This document shows, piece by piece, positions 48,306-59,885 of a stretch of 64,000 bases of DNA (positions are counted from its first letter, which is position 1; every line of letters begins with the position of its first letter). Location: positions 417,091 to 481,090 of the forward strand of contig RDEW01000018.1 of NCBI GenBank assembly GCA_011109175.1, read 5' to 3'. The translations under genes were made by a program, and so were the position numbers. The DNA comes from Dicyema japonicum (Eukaryota > Dicyemida > Rhombozoa > Dicyemidae). The notes below the pieces were generated by a model. That model was not told the origin of the DNA. It worked only from the letters and a program-made list of their open reading frames with translations, and made no database searches.

Positions 48306-50690
48306 ATGGAAATACCCTCATTATATGCGCATTGCCTTGATCATATTCAAACAGACTTTGATGAGAAAAAATATCAAAAATTAAATGAAAAAACTAAGAA
48401 AATGATTTTTAAAAGTTTATTTAAGGGAATGCTATATCCAAAGGATCCATATCTATATGAAAAGATAAATTACACAAATTCAAAGTTACACAAGATTTCT
48501 GATTTTGTTCAGAAAAATGTTTTCTGTGTTGAACTTACTCCTGACATTGACGTTAATGATGTTGTAAAGATGATTCAAGTTTATCCGAATTTATCGAACA
48601 TTAAATTATCCAACATAACTTCATCAGAAAAGAATCCTTTATTACCATTCTCACCCAATAACGTCAAATCATTTACACTTAAGCTATATAATGACCCAGA
48701 TTTACTACATTCCCTATTTATGACTGGATTTAACAAAATAACATCTCTTGAACTTGGCTATATGTGTTATGGTGAAAAAATTTTTAAAAATAGCACAATT
48801 AAAATAATGGATAAAGTGGAACACATCTACTTTATGAACATTGTAATTATAGATTTTGAAGAATTTGCTGCTAACTTAAACTGTCCAGAGGCGCTGTGGT
48901 TTAATTTATATAAAATTCAGTTATTTTACGCAAATGAATAATCGTCATTTTAATGAAACAGATGATACTTTTAAAGTTAATTGTATTCCTCTTCTCGAAA
49001 AAACCAACAATCTTAAATTTCTCGACATATCGGGATGTATTGTAGACATGGAGAAATTAACAAAGTTATCGATTATAATAATCATAGCTACTTGGGCAAA
49101 AAAGGATTTAAGAAAAATCATTTTGACAAATTTATAAGTTTCAATGTGAATATATATGAATCGGTAATTTTGACGATATAATATAGAATGAAAAAGAATT
49201 ACTTATAACTAGCTTAATCAGGTCTCTCTTCATGTTCAGAAATGAGGATGATTTGTATGAAATCTTAAATTGGATTTTCAGTTCGAATTACAAATTCCGA
49301 TATAAATTATTAAGTCGGTTTTTGAAAGTATTTTGAAAACATTAGTTTAGTTTTTGTGTCTTAAATCTAATTTTGAGTATAGAGATCCATATGAATTCTT
49401 GTAAGTGAATTATTTTACTCCAGCTTTATCTTAGCCAGGATTATTGAAAACTATCAAATATCGCATTTTAACCGTCGGTATGTGTTGATTTTATATTTAG
49501 TGTGATTTATTATGGCATTTGTAAATATTTTGAGTATTACCGAAATATTCGTCACGAACTGGTAAATTAATTTAAAATTTAAGGATTTTTGTGATTGTTT
49601 AAAGTTATTTCACTTTTTAAAACCATGGGAATCATCAATTTTCGTTTGCAAACTTTTCATTTTAGTTGCCTTCGTTTTCATTCATCCTTAAAGGAATTTC
49701 TTGTTGGTATGAAGACTATAGTCACGATTACGATACATATCGTTCTATTTTAAAAGATTTGAGCATAGAATATTTAACTTTTCTTGGATTTTCCGGACTT
49801 GTAAAAGTTTAAAATTAATGACAGGATTATTTTAGTATTGCTTTGATTCTTGTGAAACATGCTACGTCATGGGTTTTTGCATATTTAATTTTTTGAGATA
49901 TCTTCTAGGTATTTGAAATTATTTGTTTAGATGAAAATGACAAAAATGTGGATTTGTTTGTTGATTTGGATGGAGTTGCTCGAATTCACAATTTTTTAGA
50001 ACGATTTTCATTAGAAGCGGATCGAAACCTTAATATCATATTTATGAGTATAGAGATCATAATTCCAATTATTAAAGTTGTAGAAACTCTAGCTAAATTT
50101 CCAAACGTAAGAGGTTTACTTGTTTCGTGTGGAATAATAGAAGATTTATTGTAAAGTCGGTGTTTCATTAAAAGGAATCCTGATTACGATCAACTTGATT
50201 TTAATGCGCACTATTTTATCTGGAGTTGCATGTGTCTAATACTAGGAGATCCAAATATTATTTTTCCAACATTTTTAAAATTGAATATCGGTGATTTGAG
50301 TCCAAAAGATTCATTCTAAATAGGATTTGTCAATTTATTAAAGAAAATCCATATGAAGCAGACTGCGACATCCATAGTAGGTAGTTTAATTTTCTATGTC
50401 GTAGGTCTATGATACCAACAATAAAATTATTAAATATGAATACAGACGAGCGAATTTGGCTTTGGGTTGTGTGGGAATTTGCTAATTTAACCACTAAATC
50501 TCGTTATTCTTTACTTTAATATTAGCAAATCTTTTCATGGACATGTTGATTCCCCATAATATAATTCAGAAAATTGAGAATATATGTAGTCAATCCAACA
50601 TGGAAGAGATCCATTCCTACGCTGAGATTTTTAAAACAAATTACAATGTTGTTATTTTAATTATTTTAGGATTATATTAATCATCATTAA
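48306..50690 (+). CDS. ZYG11-like CUL2 substrate receptor, copy 2 (best preserved, two 1-nt lesions)
   Basis: Same architecture as copy 1. The N-terminal helix is MEIPSLYAHCLDHIQTDF. LRR-like stretches are YPNLSNIKLSNI, KITSLELGYM and NLKFLDISGCIVDMEKL. The ARM region has MDLFVDLDGVARIHNFL, VVETLAKFPNVRGLL, YFIWSCMCLILGDPN, IPTIKLLNMNTDERIW and LWVVWEFANLTTK, and the end is YINHH then TAA (50688-50690). Micro-introns of 22-29 nt are at the same positions as in the other copies, including GTTTAATTTATAT...TTCAG near 48899-48920 and GTATTTTGAAAAC...TTTAG near 49328-49350. Two single-base losses against copies 1 and 3, near 49700 and 50310 (CCAAAAGATTCATTC), break the frame. If these are assembly errors the gene is intact. 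Probable role: recruiting substrates (for example N-terminal-glycine degrons) to CUL2, by family. Confidence 0.8.
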
Positions 50691-50699
50691 CAATAATTA

Positions 50700-52590
50700 A
50701 ATGTGAACCTAATTGCCATATTGATTTCTAAAAACTCATTATTTATAATTTTTCTCATCGATTGAGTTTGTTACGACGTCTCTATTATTATTATGTCTTA
50801 TTCGTATTATTTACCGACTAGTCTGTTACTCTGGGAACGTTTGATTGAAAAGGATTTAAACAACCTTACAAGAAACACCAACTGACATGCGATCTAACAA
50901 AATAAACATCTCTCTCTGCTGTCTACAAAAGACAAAAACGACCATAGAATGTACAGAACTGTATGACAAATTCCACCTTTTTACCCTTTCATCGGCCTGT
51001 CAAAATTATTAGATTTGCAGTCCATCAAAACCTGATCCACTGTGATACAAGAGTGTGGCAGCATCTGATCGTGCCGCTGTGCTGCAAATCGGAAATAAAA
51101 TCTACTCACTCATTTTTTATAATGTACATACCCTAATCGTGCAAGTCTTAACAAAAATCGAAAAGCTGGACGCATTTTCTCATTTTCACGAATGTTAATA
51201 AAAAAAATTCTCTTAGTGTAAAAATGGTACTCATAACTAATTTTAAGTACATGGCTTCAATGACTTATGCAATGGCTGCGAAATTCTTTGAGACCTTTAC
51301 TTTGCTCCTACTACTTTTATTTTCATTTGTTTCGGCGAACTTATTTTAATAGTTCACACACGTGTTTGTGTGGAACTACTTCTGCCGCATTTCATTGAAG
51401 AACTTCTCCAGGCGATTCGACCGTTTTTGCCTCCGACAAAAGAACAAAGTAATTTGTGGTGGGAACGGTCCATTCTGCCCAGAGAGTGATTCCTCTCACG
51501 TGATGACGGCCCACTACGTAGTTACTACTGAGATATATGAATATGCTTACAGTAGTGTTCACCTCAAAATTGTTAGTGGATTTGATCGAGGTTCTGCGGA
51601 ATTTCCGAAATGCCCATTCGTGCTTATTTGCTGGCGACATGTCCCGTGGGATGGATCTAGTAAAAATATAGTTCAAATAGACACCAATTTTACCTAAAAG
51701 TTGTGACTGCGGGTTATTTAGATGCTGACTTTCCTCAATTTTACAAAACTCTCCGAGGAGACTGTCATAGGATTTTTACAATATTAGAAGAGCAAGTCAA
51801 CTGAATTTGAGGAACATGTACTCTTCCTTTCCTCTGGTCGCGTCATTGGATCTTCATTACTCAAGAGACGCCCAATTTGGTCGGCATTCAGAAGAATCAT
51901 TTATTAGAGAGACAATTTCGTTGTCTGGCAACGAGTTCTGGAATCTAATTCAGCTTCCAAACGTTCTCTAGATCATTGTGCTGGAAAGAAGGTCCTGCTG
52001 GAACTCTTCAGTGCCAAGGAATTAGTTATTTTTTTACCATCGGTCTTTGAATAATTTTATTATGGATTGCATCTTGTGAATTGACACAACTTACATAGCG
52101 AATAGAATGATGGAAGTCTATTATGCTTGTAGAAAGCTTATGTGTATAAGGTTAAAGTTAGTTCCACAATTGTAACCCAATAATTACCTAAGGACTCTAT
52201 ATTGGGGGTTGAACACTACGTACGATCTGGAAACTGGTAAACAATAAAAAGGGTTGATGGCAAAAACATTTAAGCTGTGTTTAAGACTGCACATAGGGTA
52301 CTATATGTACTATGGTTAAGTTAACAGTGCTTATTAAGAAATCTGATCACGTGCTCAAGTAACGTGCCAAATGTCAAAGTTTAATTTCGGAAATCTGTTT
52401 TTAATGCTTAATTATAACTTTATTTAATTAATATATTTTAGGAACGTGTATAAGCTAAGAAACTTAAAAATTTAGATACTATGAAATTACTCAAGAAGTC
52501 TGGCTGAACTCGTCAAGACATGTGAGTACTTCAAATAAATCGGGTTTCACTTAGAATTGAAATATTGATATCAAATAAATAAGCTATTAA
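50700..52590. other. Intergenic; no supported gene
   Basis: Overlapping open frames on both strands at 51362-51697 are GC-richer than the surroundings but match no family I know. No micro-intron continuation was found. Confidence 0.35.
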
Positions 52591-52990
52591 ATCAGGGTTT
52601 CCCAAAGTGGGCGATTTCGCACCCTTGGAATTCAAAGAGGGCGTTTATGAGTAATCGCCCCCTTTGAATTTTGACACAGAAATGAGGGTCCTTATTGCTA
52701 GAAGAAATAGACTAAAAAAACTATTGATAAAACAGCATCTTTGAATACTGAAATTACAGATCTGAATAAGGAAATTACCAAAAAGATCAGAAATTAAAAA
52801 AAATTGGAAACTGCTTTGAAATTTTATGTCAGTTTAAGTCACAAATCATATTTGAAGCTGGATCATCAACCGAATCACAAGAAGAAAAAATATCCATACA
52901 TCGAATATTTCAAACCACTGGAAGTATTTATGCAATTAAATACGTGAAAAATATAAAATTTAAAGGGGCGGATGACATTTCAATAACTGA
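52590..52990 (+). mobile_element. hAT-like transposon left end and decayed interior
   Basis: CAGGGTTTCCCAAAGTGGGC at about 52594 is a typical hAT terminal repeat. It is followed by an imperfect hairpin pairing the segments around 52630 and 52660 (GAATTCAAAGAGGGCG against CGCCCCCTTTGAATT). The interior has only a vague frame (KYVKNIKFKGADDISITEL). No right end or target duplication was found; a jockey-like piece follows directly. Confidence 0.5.
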
Positions 52991-53039
52991 ATTGAAACAC
53001 TTAGGTCAATAGCGAACGATGCTCACTGAAATTTTAATT

Positions 53040-54170
53040 ACTCAATGAATAGAAATGAGATTCCTCATTATGGAAAAGATCACTTATACATCCAATACCT
53101 AAAAAGAACAAAACTTTAACGACCCGGAGTTATCGTCCAACATCGATTCTTTATGGCCTTTTAAGAACATTGGAAAAATTAATCCTCCACACGATAATCA
53201 TTTGCTGATCTTGCAAGTTTACAGCATGGCTTCAGATCGGGATACTCAACTTGAACACATCTAACAAAACTAATCAGTTCATCTCGGATGACTGAACTAC
53301 TCGAAAATACATAAAAGAACGGTACTTGTCGCTCTGGATATCGAGAAGGTGTTTGATTCGGTACCGAGGAAGACTCTAACGACAAAAATTTTTGACACCG
53401 ATATCATCAAAAAATCCAGACGTGGCTGGGCAATTTCATTAATGGTAGAAAAGACAAGTTGTCATGAATAATAGAAAATCAAGACAACGATACCTCCCCA
53501 ACGGGGTCTCTCAAGAATCCCCTTTATCACCAACCTTGTTCAATTTATTTACAAGAGACCTTCCAAATTCAAAATACCATCCTTCTGTCTTATGCCGACG
53601 ATATCATTGTCGCAGAAAAACACCAAGACCATAAAGAAGCTGCACGAAGGGTTCAGGAGACCCTCGACATTATGAACCCATGGTTCCTCAAAAACCACAT
53701 GAAAATATCCCCTGGGAAGTCGAGCACTGCGATTATCTCCTCCTACAGGAAACATACATCCTTCGATCCTAAATTAACTTGGAATGGAGAGCTTATCCCA
53801 GTTAATAAGAACCCATCAATCCTTGGAGTTACATATGACCCGTTGATGACGTTCACACATCATGTGGACACAATAATTTCAAAAGTTCAAAAAAAGATGG
53901 GGATCCTCAAAACCTTTGCTAGATCGCCAATATCTTCACTTTCTCATTTTAAATTATTATACAAACAGTATATTCTACCGACAATGGAACATAAATGATT
54001 ACACTTTTGTCAATATCCACGCAGAACAAATTAGAGGTCATACAAAACTAATGCCTCCGGGTCCTTCCTAAATGTGACAGAATGACACCTACGTCAGAAA
54101 TAGGAACACATTAGATCTCAAAAAAGTTATGGAACATCTTGGTGACAAACAACAAAAATTCTTGAAATTC
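53040..54170 (+). pseudogene. Jockey/CR1-like reverse transcriptase, decayed
   Basis: Broken frames give LQHGFRSGYST near 53217, a degraded DIEKVFDSVPRKTL near 53340 and NGVSQESPLSPTLFNLF near 53500-53550. Next come SYADDIIVAEKHQDHKEA near 53590, and ILGVTYDPLMTFTHHVD then LYKQYILPTMEHK (53820-53998). The order is a whole RT palm and thumb. The copy is dead: stops every 50-100 bases in the first half. Confidence 0.8.
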
Positions 54171-54459
54171 TTGCGATATTTTGGTAACCCCTTGAAGATG
54201 AGTTTTTTGCCTATTAGAAGTATGCTCGCAAATTTGAGATCAAACCTTCCCCTTTTGGACGATCATGAAACATTGCAAACAGAGTCGAAATAAAGGAGGA
54301 CGCACTGACATCGGGATCACTAATAAAGACGATAACTCTTTCCTCTTTCCTGTGTTCCCGGGGTTTAATAATAATTTTTTGGTGTGGTGGTGACGTGCCT
54401 CGTTTCTTTTCTGTACAACGGTTAAGAAAAATGTCTAAAAAGCAGAAGATACAAGAGAA

Positions 54460-55130
54460 TATGCTTACCCAAAACTTCTTACGTTTAATTCTAGAGGAAT
54501 ATCTAAGCCTCATTCAAGAAATACTCTCTGTGATGACCTAGAAAAATATAACGTTTTTATTAGCTGTATACAAGAGACAAAAATTACGTACTATCTCGAT
54601 GAAAACCATCAACACTATCGATTATTAGGCCTACCCAGTGACTCAAAACACTATGGTCTTGGATTCGCTATTCACAGAAAACAATCACCTGACATCAGTC
54701 CCATTTGGCGGGTGAATGACAGGATCTGCGTAATACAACAACCAGTGTTCCCTAAAATACACTAACAATTATAAATGTATATGCACCACACTGTGGGAGA
54801 GTGGCAAAAAAACTGGATGAATTCTACTTAGCATTATCAAAGACGTATAATGAATATTAGTTGTCCTCACTTATATTCATTGCTGACGATCTAAATGCGA
54901 AAATTGGAACAAAAAAGAACTCAGAAGATACCTTCATGTGAAGACACGGAAAAGAAAGTTGCCTAGGACCATACTTGGCCATTTCTGTACCGCAAACAAA
55001 TTGTTCTTGTGCAACACCGCATTCTCTCATCGTGCATGCACATAACCACTTGGATGGGCGAACGAAAAATCCCAGATGGAAAACTAGCCCTATATATAAC
55101 CAAATTGATTATATTATATAATCCTAACGG
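54460..55130 (+). pseudogene. APE endonuclease domain of an RTE-like element
   Basis: The forward frame reads FISCIQETKITYYLDE, KHYGLGFAIHRK, INVYAPHCGRVAKKLDEFY, LIFIADDLNAKIGTKK and YNQIDYII. These match the endonuclease of the 14.5-17.6 kb element (CCIQETK, RHYGLG, YAPTHGRVSKNMDELEEFY, DWNAKAG), including catalytic Glu, Asp and Asn, although the usual GDWN Gly-Asp-Trp is altered to ADDLN. No RT of this family follows directly. Confidence 0.78.
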
Positions 55131-55249
55131 GTAGGGGGCAAATTCCACTAGAAATTCCAATAGTTTTTAAATATTCTTAATATTTTTTAATTAAATCTGT
55201 GAACTTTGGACGGAGGGGAGTGTTTTAATTAATCTGGAAGCTTAAACTT

Positions 55250-55860
55250 TGGATAACAAATTTCTTAAGTGGACGGAAGGGACGTGATGCCTCGGAGGAC
55301 TGAAATCAGTCTCGCGTTTTCTCCCAAACGGTGTCCCCCAGGGATCTCCTTTATCCCCCGCCTTAATTCAATTTATTCCTGGCCGACCTCCCGACACCGG
55401 AATCCAATAACGATGTACTACTCTCATATGCGGACGACATTGTTTTGGCCTCGCGTGATCGAAAAGACTACAAATTAACCTGAACCAACTCAACGCCTGG
55501 GTAATGAAGAACCCACTCTTGATAAATTCCAGAAAGTCGGTCACGTCTATGTTTACTTCGGACAAAAGGTTGGGGAAGATGACTGTCAAGTTAAAATTGG
55601 ACAAGTTGAAATCGCCTTCAGTAAATGTCAGAAGATCCTGGGCGTGACACTGGATACACACTTATGTTTGTTACCACACCCCGGTATGCGGGAAGGTGGC
55701 CCTGCAAATACAGTCTGCCGCCCAGTACGAGCTTGTAGGGTACGAGGGAGGAGCACCGGAAAAGAATAAGGATTTTGGCGGAACGCATCGGATCACGTGA
55801 TAGTTAGTTTTGGTTTTACCGTGGTCTTGGGTGTTAAATAAATAAATTAATAAAACAGTG
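55250..55860 (+). pseudogene. Jockey/CR1-like RT fragment
   Basis: Reads NGVPQGSPLSPALIQFIL in broken frames near 55330-55380, and LLSYADDIVLASRDRKDYK near 55425-55470. SRKSVTSMFTSDK follows near 55530, then KILGVTLDTH near 55635. It is a separate insertion from the 53-54 kb copy. Confidence 0.7.
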
Positions 55861-56029
55861 ACGATTTATCAGACTGTGACATATTATATGCCGGATTAAC
55901 GACAAAAGCTCTCTTATATACGAAGGTTCAACAACTGTCAGCGATCAATAGAAAACATAACTGGAATTTTATGGACATATAAGATCTCGCGAAATGTACT
56001 GACTGTACAATAAGTGTGACTGTACATCT

Positions 56030-56335
56030 TAAGTCACGAGATCATTAGCTCTCGTTGGCGACTTTTTGGACACGTCATGAAGGTTGGACCCGATGTCCCC
56101 TTCGAATATCGCAATGGAAGATTACTACTCTTCCAATGTAAAACGCTTTCGTGGAAGACCGAGAACAACCCTTCCGGTCGATTTACAAAACGATTTGAAA
56201 GCCGTGAAGAAACCATTGGCATCTGGTGACTCACTGAGGACAGAAGAGCTTGGAGCAAGCTAACAAACTCTCTTATATTTTTTGCTAGGCTATAAATATT
56301 ATGGCTCCCGTGAAAGTGCTGATAATAATAACACA
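56030..56335 (+). pseudogene. RTE-like retrotransposon 3' end
   Basis: Reads SRWRLFGHVMK in one frame, then NIAMEDYYSSNVKRFRGRPR and TTLPVDLQNDLKAVKK, with TGD-S and a GSREVLIII tail. It ends with GATAATAATAAC at about 56320. Colinear with 31.08-31.38 kb; one base lost after the FGH motif shifts frame. Confidence 0.75.
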
Positions 56336-58180
56336 GTCATCCATCCAAAGAAGACCCCGCCGACAATATCGACGTTGCCTCTCACGTTTGCAACAGACAT
56401 CAAATGGAAAGCCACCGGGTCTCACGCGCGTCGTGGCTTTCTAGTGTAACTAGGTGTTTGAGTTTTTTAGGAAGCGAAGCGAATTTTCACTTATTCCTCC
56501 AGTTGTCTCGACCACAATCTGATTGAACTCGAATCGGTCGCGTAGCGCTTCGTATTTCTTCTCTTTTGCCCTCATCGTTTTTTCTGCAGCATACAGTGTG
56601 TCTACCGCGCTCCCGACAACGTTGGACAGACAAAATGGATGGACACAAGTAGCGTTCAGACCAAAGGCTTTTAGTCTGCTAATAAACCAGTAATTTTAAC
56701 AATTTCAGTCCAAACGAATGCTTGTGACTAAATCAGTAATTACGCCTAGACCGGTACATTGAGATCTTGTCGAGTAAAGGCAATATTCCACACAAAACGA
56801 AAATTATTTTTGGGTAACTATTTTGAAATTTGGTGTGGTAGAAAGTGCCATTAGAATATCTGCAAATGAAAGTTCTCGAATCCTGAATAGAATTTTTTTT
56901 AAATTGGAACCGTAGAACAAGGAAATAGGAAAAATTGAAGATGGTGATAATATTTTAATAAGCCACGACAGAGACGCAAACGTAGTTAATAGAAATACCC
57001 CTTATACGACAAATTTCAACGAAAAAAATATACAGCATATGCCAGATACTAAATTAAACAATTTAAAATAACATTTTTTAATAAATTGTATTGCTTAATT
57101 TAGTTTGCTCAACCATTTTCGGGAATTTTTATATAAATGAAAAACGCGACATTCAATCAATGATTTTGATGTAATGTAGGCTTGCAGGAGGTCACGATCA
57201 CTTAAATATTAGGGAGAAAATTAATAATTTCAAATATTTAATGATAGATGAAGAAAAAACTTCAGAAATGTAATTTTTATAAAGGATTAATAATATTTTT
57301 AAAACCTCGCAGTTCTGGCGTCTCGCAGATATGGACTGACACTAAATTACTTATTTCAATCTTAAGTAACTTAAATCAAAATAAAAATGTCCCAAAAAAA
57401 ACTAAAAGTACGTGGTCGAAAATTTTTTTAAGTGAGATAAAACAGTAATTCATTATAATTGTAATACTACTGAGGGTACAGTTTGGTTGCAATCGTTTAC
57501 TTTAGGGGAAGTTTTGGTCGTAAACTGTGAACACACTTTGAAGGGTAAATGATATATCCATTTGGTCAGAGGTGGTTACTAAGCTATATTGTCTTTAAAT
57601 AATGTAAATAAACTTAAATAATTTCTATTCATTCCCAGGACCCTCAAACTTTTGAGTAATTTGCTAAACATAGTCGATGATCCATATCAAAATAATCCAA
57701 AGTATTTTGAGGGTTACTTGGATCTCCAAAATTATCATACAGATCAAACTAATTTTTACGGACATGGTATATACTTAAAAGAGAAAAACGGGTTTAAATT
57801 TTTGTGCAGATAGGGAGATACGGGAACTATTGAAATTTTTTCGAAATTCACCTCTATATTTAAGCACTACACCGTCCATTAGAAAACATGTTTTCTAATT
57901 CAATGTTTTCATGTGTATGAATGTAATCAAATATGAATGATGGTTTTTCCAGCGACTAAAATCTATCCTTCATATTACGAGGATTTCGAAGACGTCGGAT
58001 ATAGTAGACTGAAGTGAAAGATTCAAAAACTATAGAAAAACAAATAAGAAACAGCCTAACAGGATTCCGACGTACTAATAAAAAAATCTGCGAGTTTTAA
58101 ATATTTGCGTTAATTCCGCTATTCAACATGTATTTAACAAAAATATACTTCCGTATATATGGAAACATTCTCAATGGAAC
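56336..58180. other. Intergenic with possible unidentified exons
   Basis: 57248-57448 (+) and 57640-57770 (+; for example IVDDPYQNNPKYFEGYLDL) look coding in composition and are bounded by AG and GT dinucleotides. They match no family I recognise and no complete gene can be assembled. Nothing else is supported. Confidence 0.3.
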
Positions 58181-58560
58181 ATTTTGACATTTGGGGAACA
58201 GAAGAGCAGAGCGGATGTTTGGCATTTAAGTCTTTGCAGATCCTTTAGTCAACACTGTCTCGATATGTTGAGGATATACGAAGTAAGAACAACTTTTGAG
58301 GGTATATAGACATTACACAGTGTAAAATATCTCTTCGGAGAAAAAAGATTCAAATGGGGTGATATCCGTAAATTTAAGTCCTTTCTTCAAAATAGTCGAT
58401 AACCCTCCTCCGAGACTTCTAGTTCGGTCCTTGCAAAGTATACAATATCCAAGAAAACAAGGTTTTGGGTATTTTCTAGAGAGCTTCGATTCTTGAGTGA
58501 TCGCAAAGTCCACTATCAATTGGGATAAGAAGAGTGTAGTTTCAACACTTTATTGTCTCT
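58180..58560 (-). pseudogene. APE endonuclease fragment of a jockey/CR1-like element
   Basis: The reverse strand reads TQESKLSRKYPKPCFLGYC, then LCKDRTRSLGGGLSTILKKG, the QE-x-K-L and R-x-D-R-x-x-x-GGG pattern of jockey-type endonucleases. The adjoining 58205-58320 is the reverse-complement relative of 36535-36650 in another jockey-like copy. Confidence 0.68.
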
Positions 58561-58579
58561 GTAGGTCAAAAGATCTTCG

Positions 58580-59795
58580 AACAAGGCTCTTTGTAGGTCA
58601 AAGAGGTCCTGCGTATGTATCTGCGGTTATTGTACTTAGCAAAGCGTGAACTGGGTGATTCGGGTCGAACGACTGCCGTAGGAATTGTAAATTACGCATT
58701 TCTAGGTGGTCATAGAGCGGGAGGATTTTCGACTTTCAATGTAAATGGTCGGTGGGGGTTGACTTTAAACAGCCAGTTATTATTCTCAGCGCCGAGTTTT
58801 GCACTTTCTGCAGTTCTTGAGAAAGGGACAAGGAGATTGAGGGGCGCCCAACTTGGTGAGCGTAGTTGAGTGTAGTCCTGATGAACTGTTTGTAGAGAGA
58901 GTTAAGTTTCTTTTTGCTGGACCGTTGAGTGGCCAGCTACTGCCCGTAATATGTTAAGTTCCGCTTGGCTTTTGTCATTACTTCCTCCACTTGTCGTTGA
59001 AACAGAGTGAAGGATCGAAGACAACTCCAAGGATCTTCGGTATTTATTTTAAGGGGAGTGGTTCGTCACCCAACGAGAGTGTGGGGTTTAGGTTGAATTT
59101 TCTTCGATCGTTGTGAACAGGGTAGCTGATGACTTCGAGGTGGAAACACTCATCCAGTTTAAGTTCATCCAGCGGATAGCAAGTTCAGGTGGTACTGCAC
59201 TTTTTCGGTGGCCATCGAACATCGCCACTCCTGGATGCGATTACTAGATCATCGGCATATGTCAATAGTTAACGTATTTTGGGTTGTTGGATGATTCTTT
59301 GACGTAAAGGTTGAAAAGTGAGGGTGAAAGGCACTGATCCCTGGGAACACGCGTTTGGTAGGAGTCGGTTATCTTGATAGATTTGAATATAGACACGTAT
59401 GACCCAGTCTTCCCGAGAGGAAATTTGCGAGCCATGACTTCCATACAGAGGGAATATTTGAAAGAATAGATCTTGTGCAGAGGACCACACGGGAGATTCT
59501 GTCGAAAAGCTTTAGTTAGGTCAATAGAGCGCCAAGACAGTTCGTTCCGGGGTTTGCAAGTTGTTGAAACCGTTGAGATGTATTGGGGTTAGTGTCAGTA
59601 ATGTGCGTGGTGGTCGAGTGTAAAAGGACGGAAACCATGTTGTGAGTCGGAGAGGTTCGAGGTAGGGGGTGATTTCGTTAAGAATGATCCTTTCGAGATT
59701 TTTGAGACAACAGATGTTAAGGAAATTGGCCTGAACGAAGAGGGCAAGGAGGAGGCTTTGTTGTTCTTGAGTATTGGGGACGCAAAGCTAAAATT
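58580..59795 (-). pseudogene. Jockey/CR1-like RT, decayed
   Basis: From the 59.8 kb side the reverse strand shows WLANFLSGRLGHTC, the QGSVP/SQGSVPFTLTF box in broken frames near 59340, NPKYVNYXHMP (degraded YADD region) near 59265, and MNLNWMSVSTSKS near 59130-59160. LNILRAVAGHS and later RRYIRRTSLTYKEPCSK close it. It lies upstream of the endonuclease piece at 58180-58560 on the same strand, so the order is wrong for one element and two insertions are implied. Confidence 0.62.
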
Positions 59796-59844
59796 CCGTA
59801 ATTGTTAATTAATATTTTTTATAAAAAATCATAAAATATTTTTA

Positions 59845-59885
59845 TTTAAAAATTATCTTAATTATAAATTCATTTTTGTTAGAAA
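59845..59885 (+). promoter_or_regulatory. Conserved 5' leader of ZYG11-like copy 3
   Basis: CTTAATTATAAATTCATTTT, then TGTTAGAAA before ATG; a diverged version of the leaders of copies 1 and 2. Confidence 0.45.

Noticed and set aside
51362..51697. Long open frames on both strands
   Set aside because: Mutually antisense, no domain, no splice context; cannot decide either is coding.
57248..57770. Possible exons with coding-like composition
   Set aside because: Could not be joined into a gene; a faint FYGHGIYL resemblance to an ADP-ribosyltransferase loop is too short to use.
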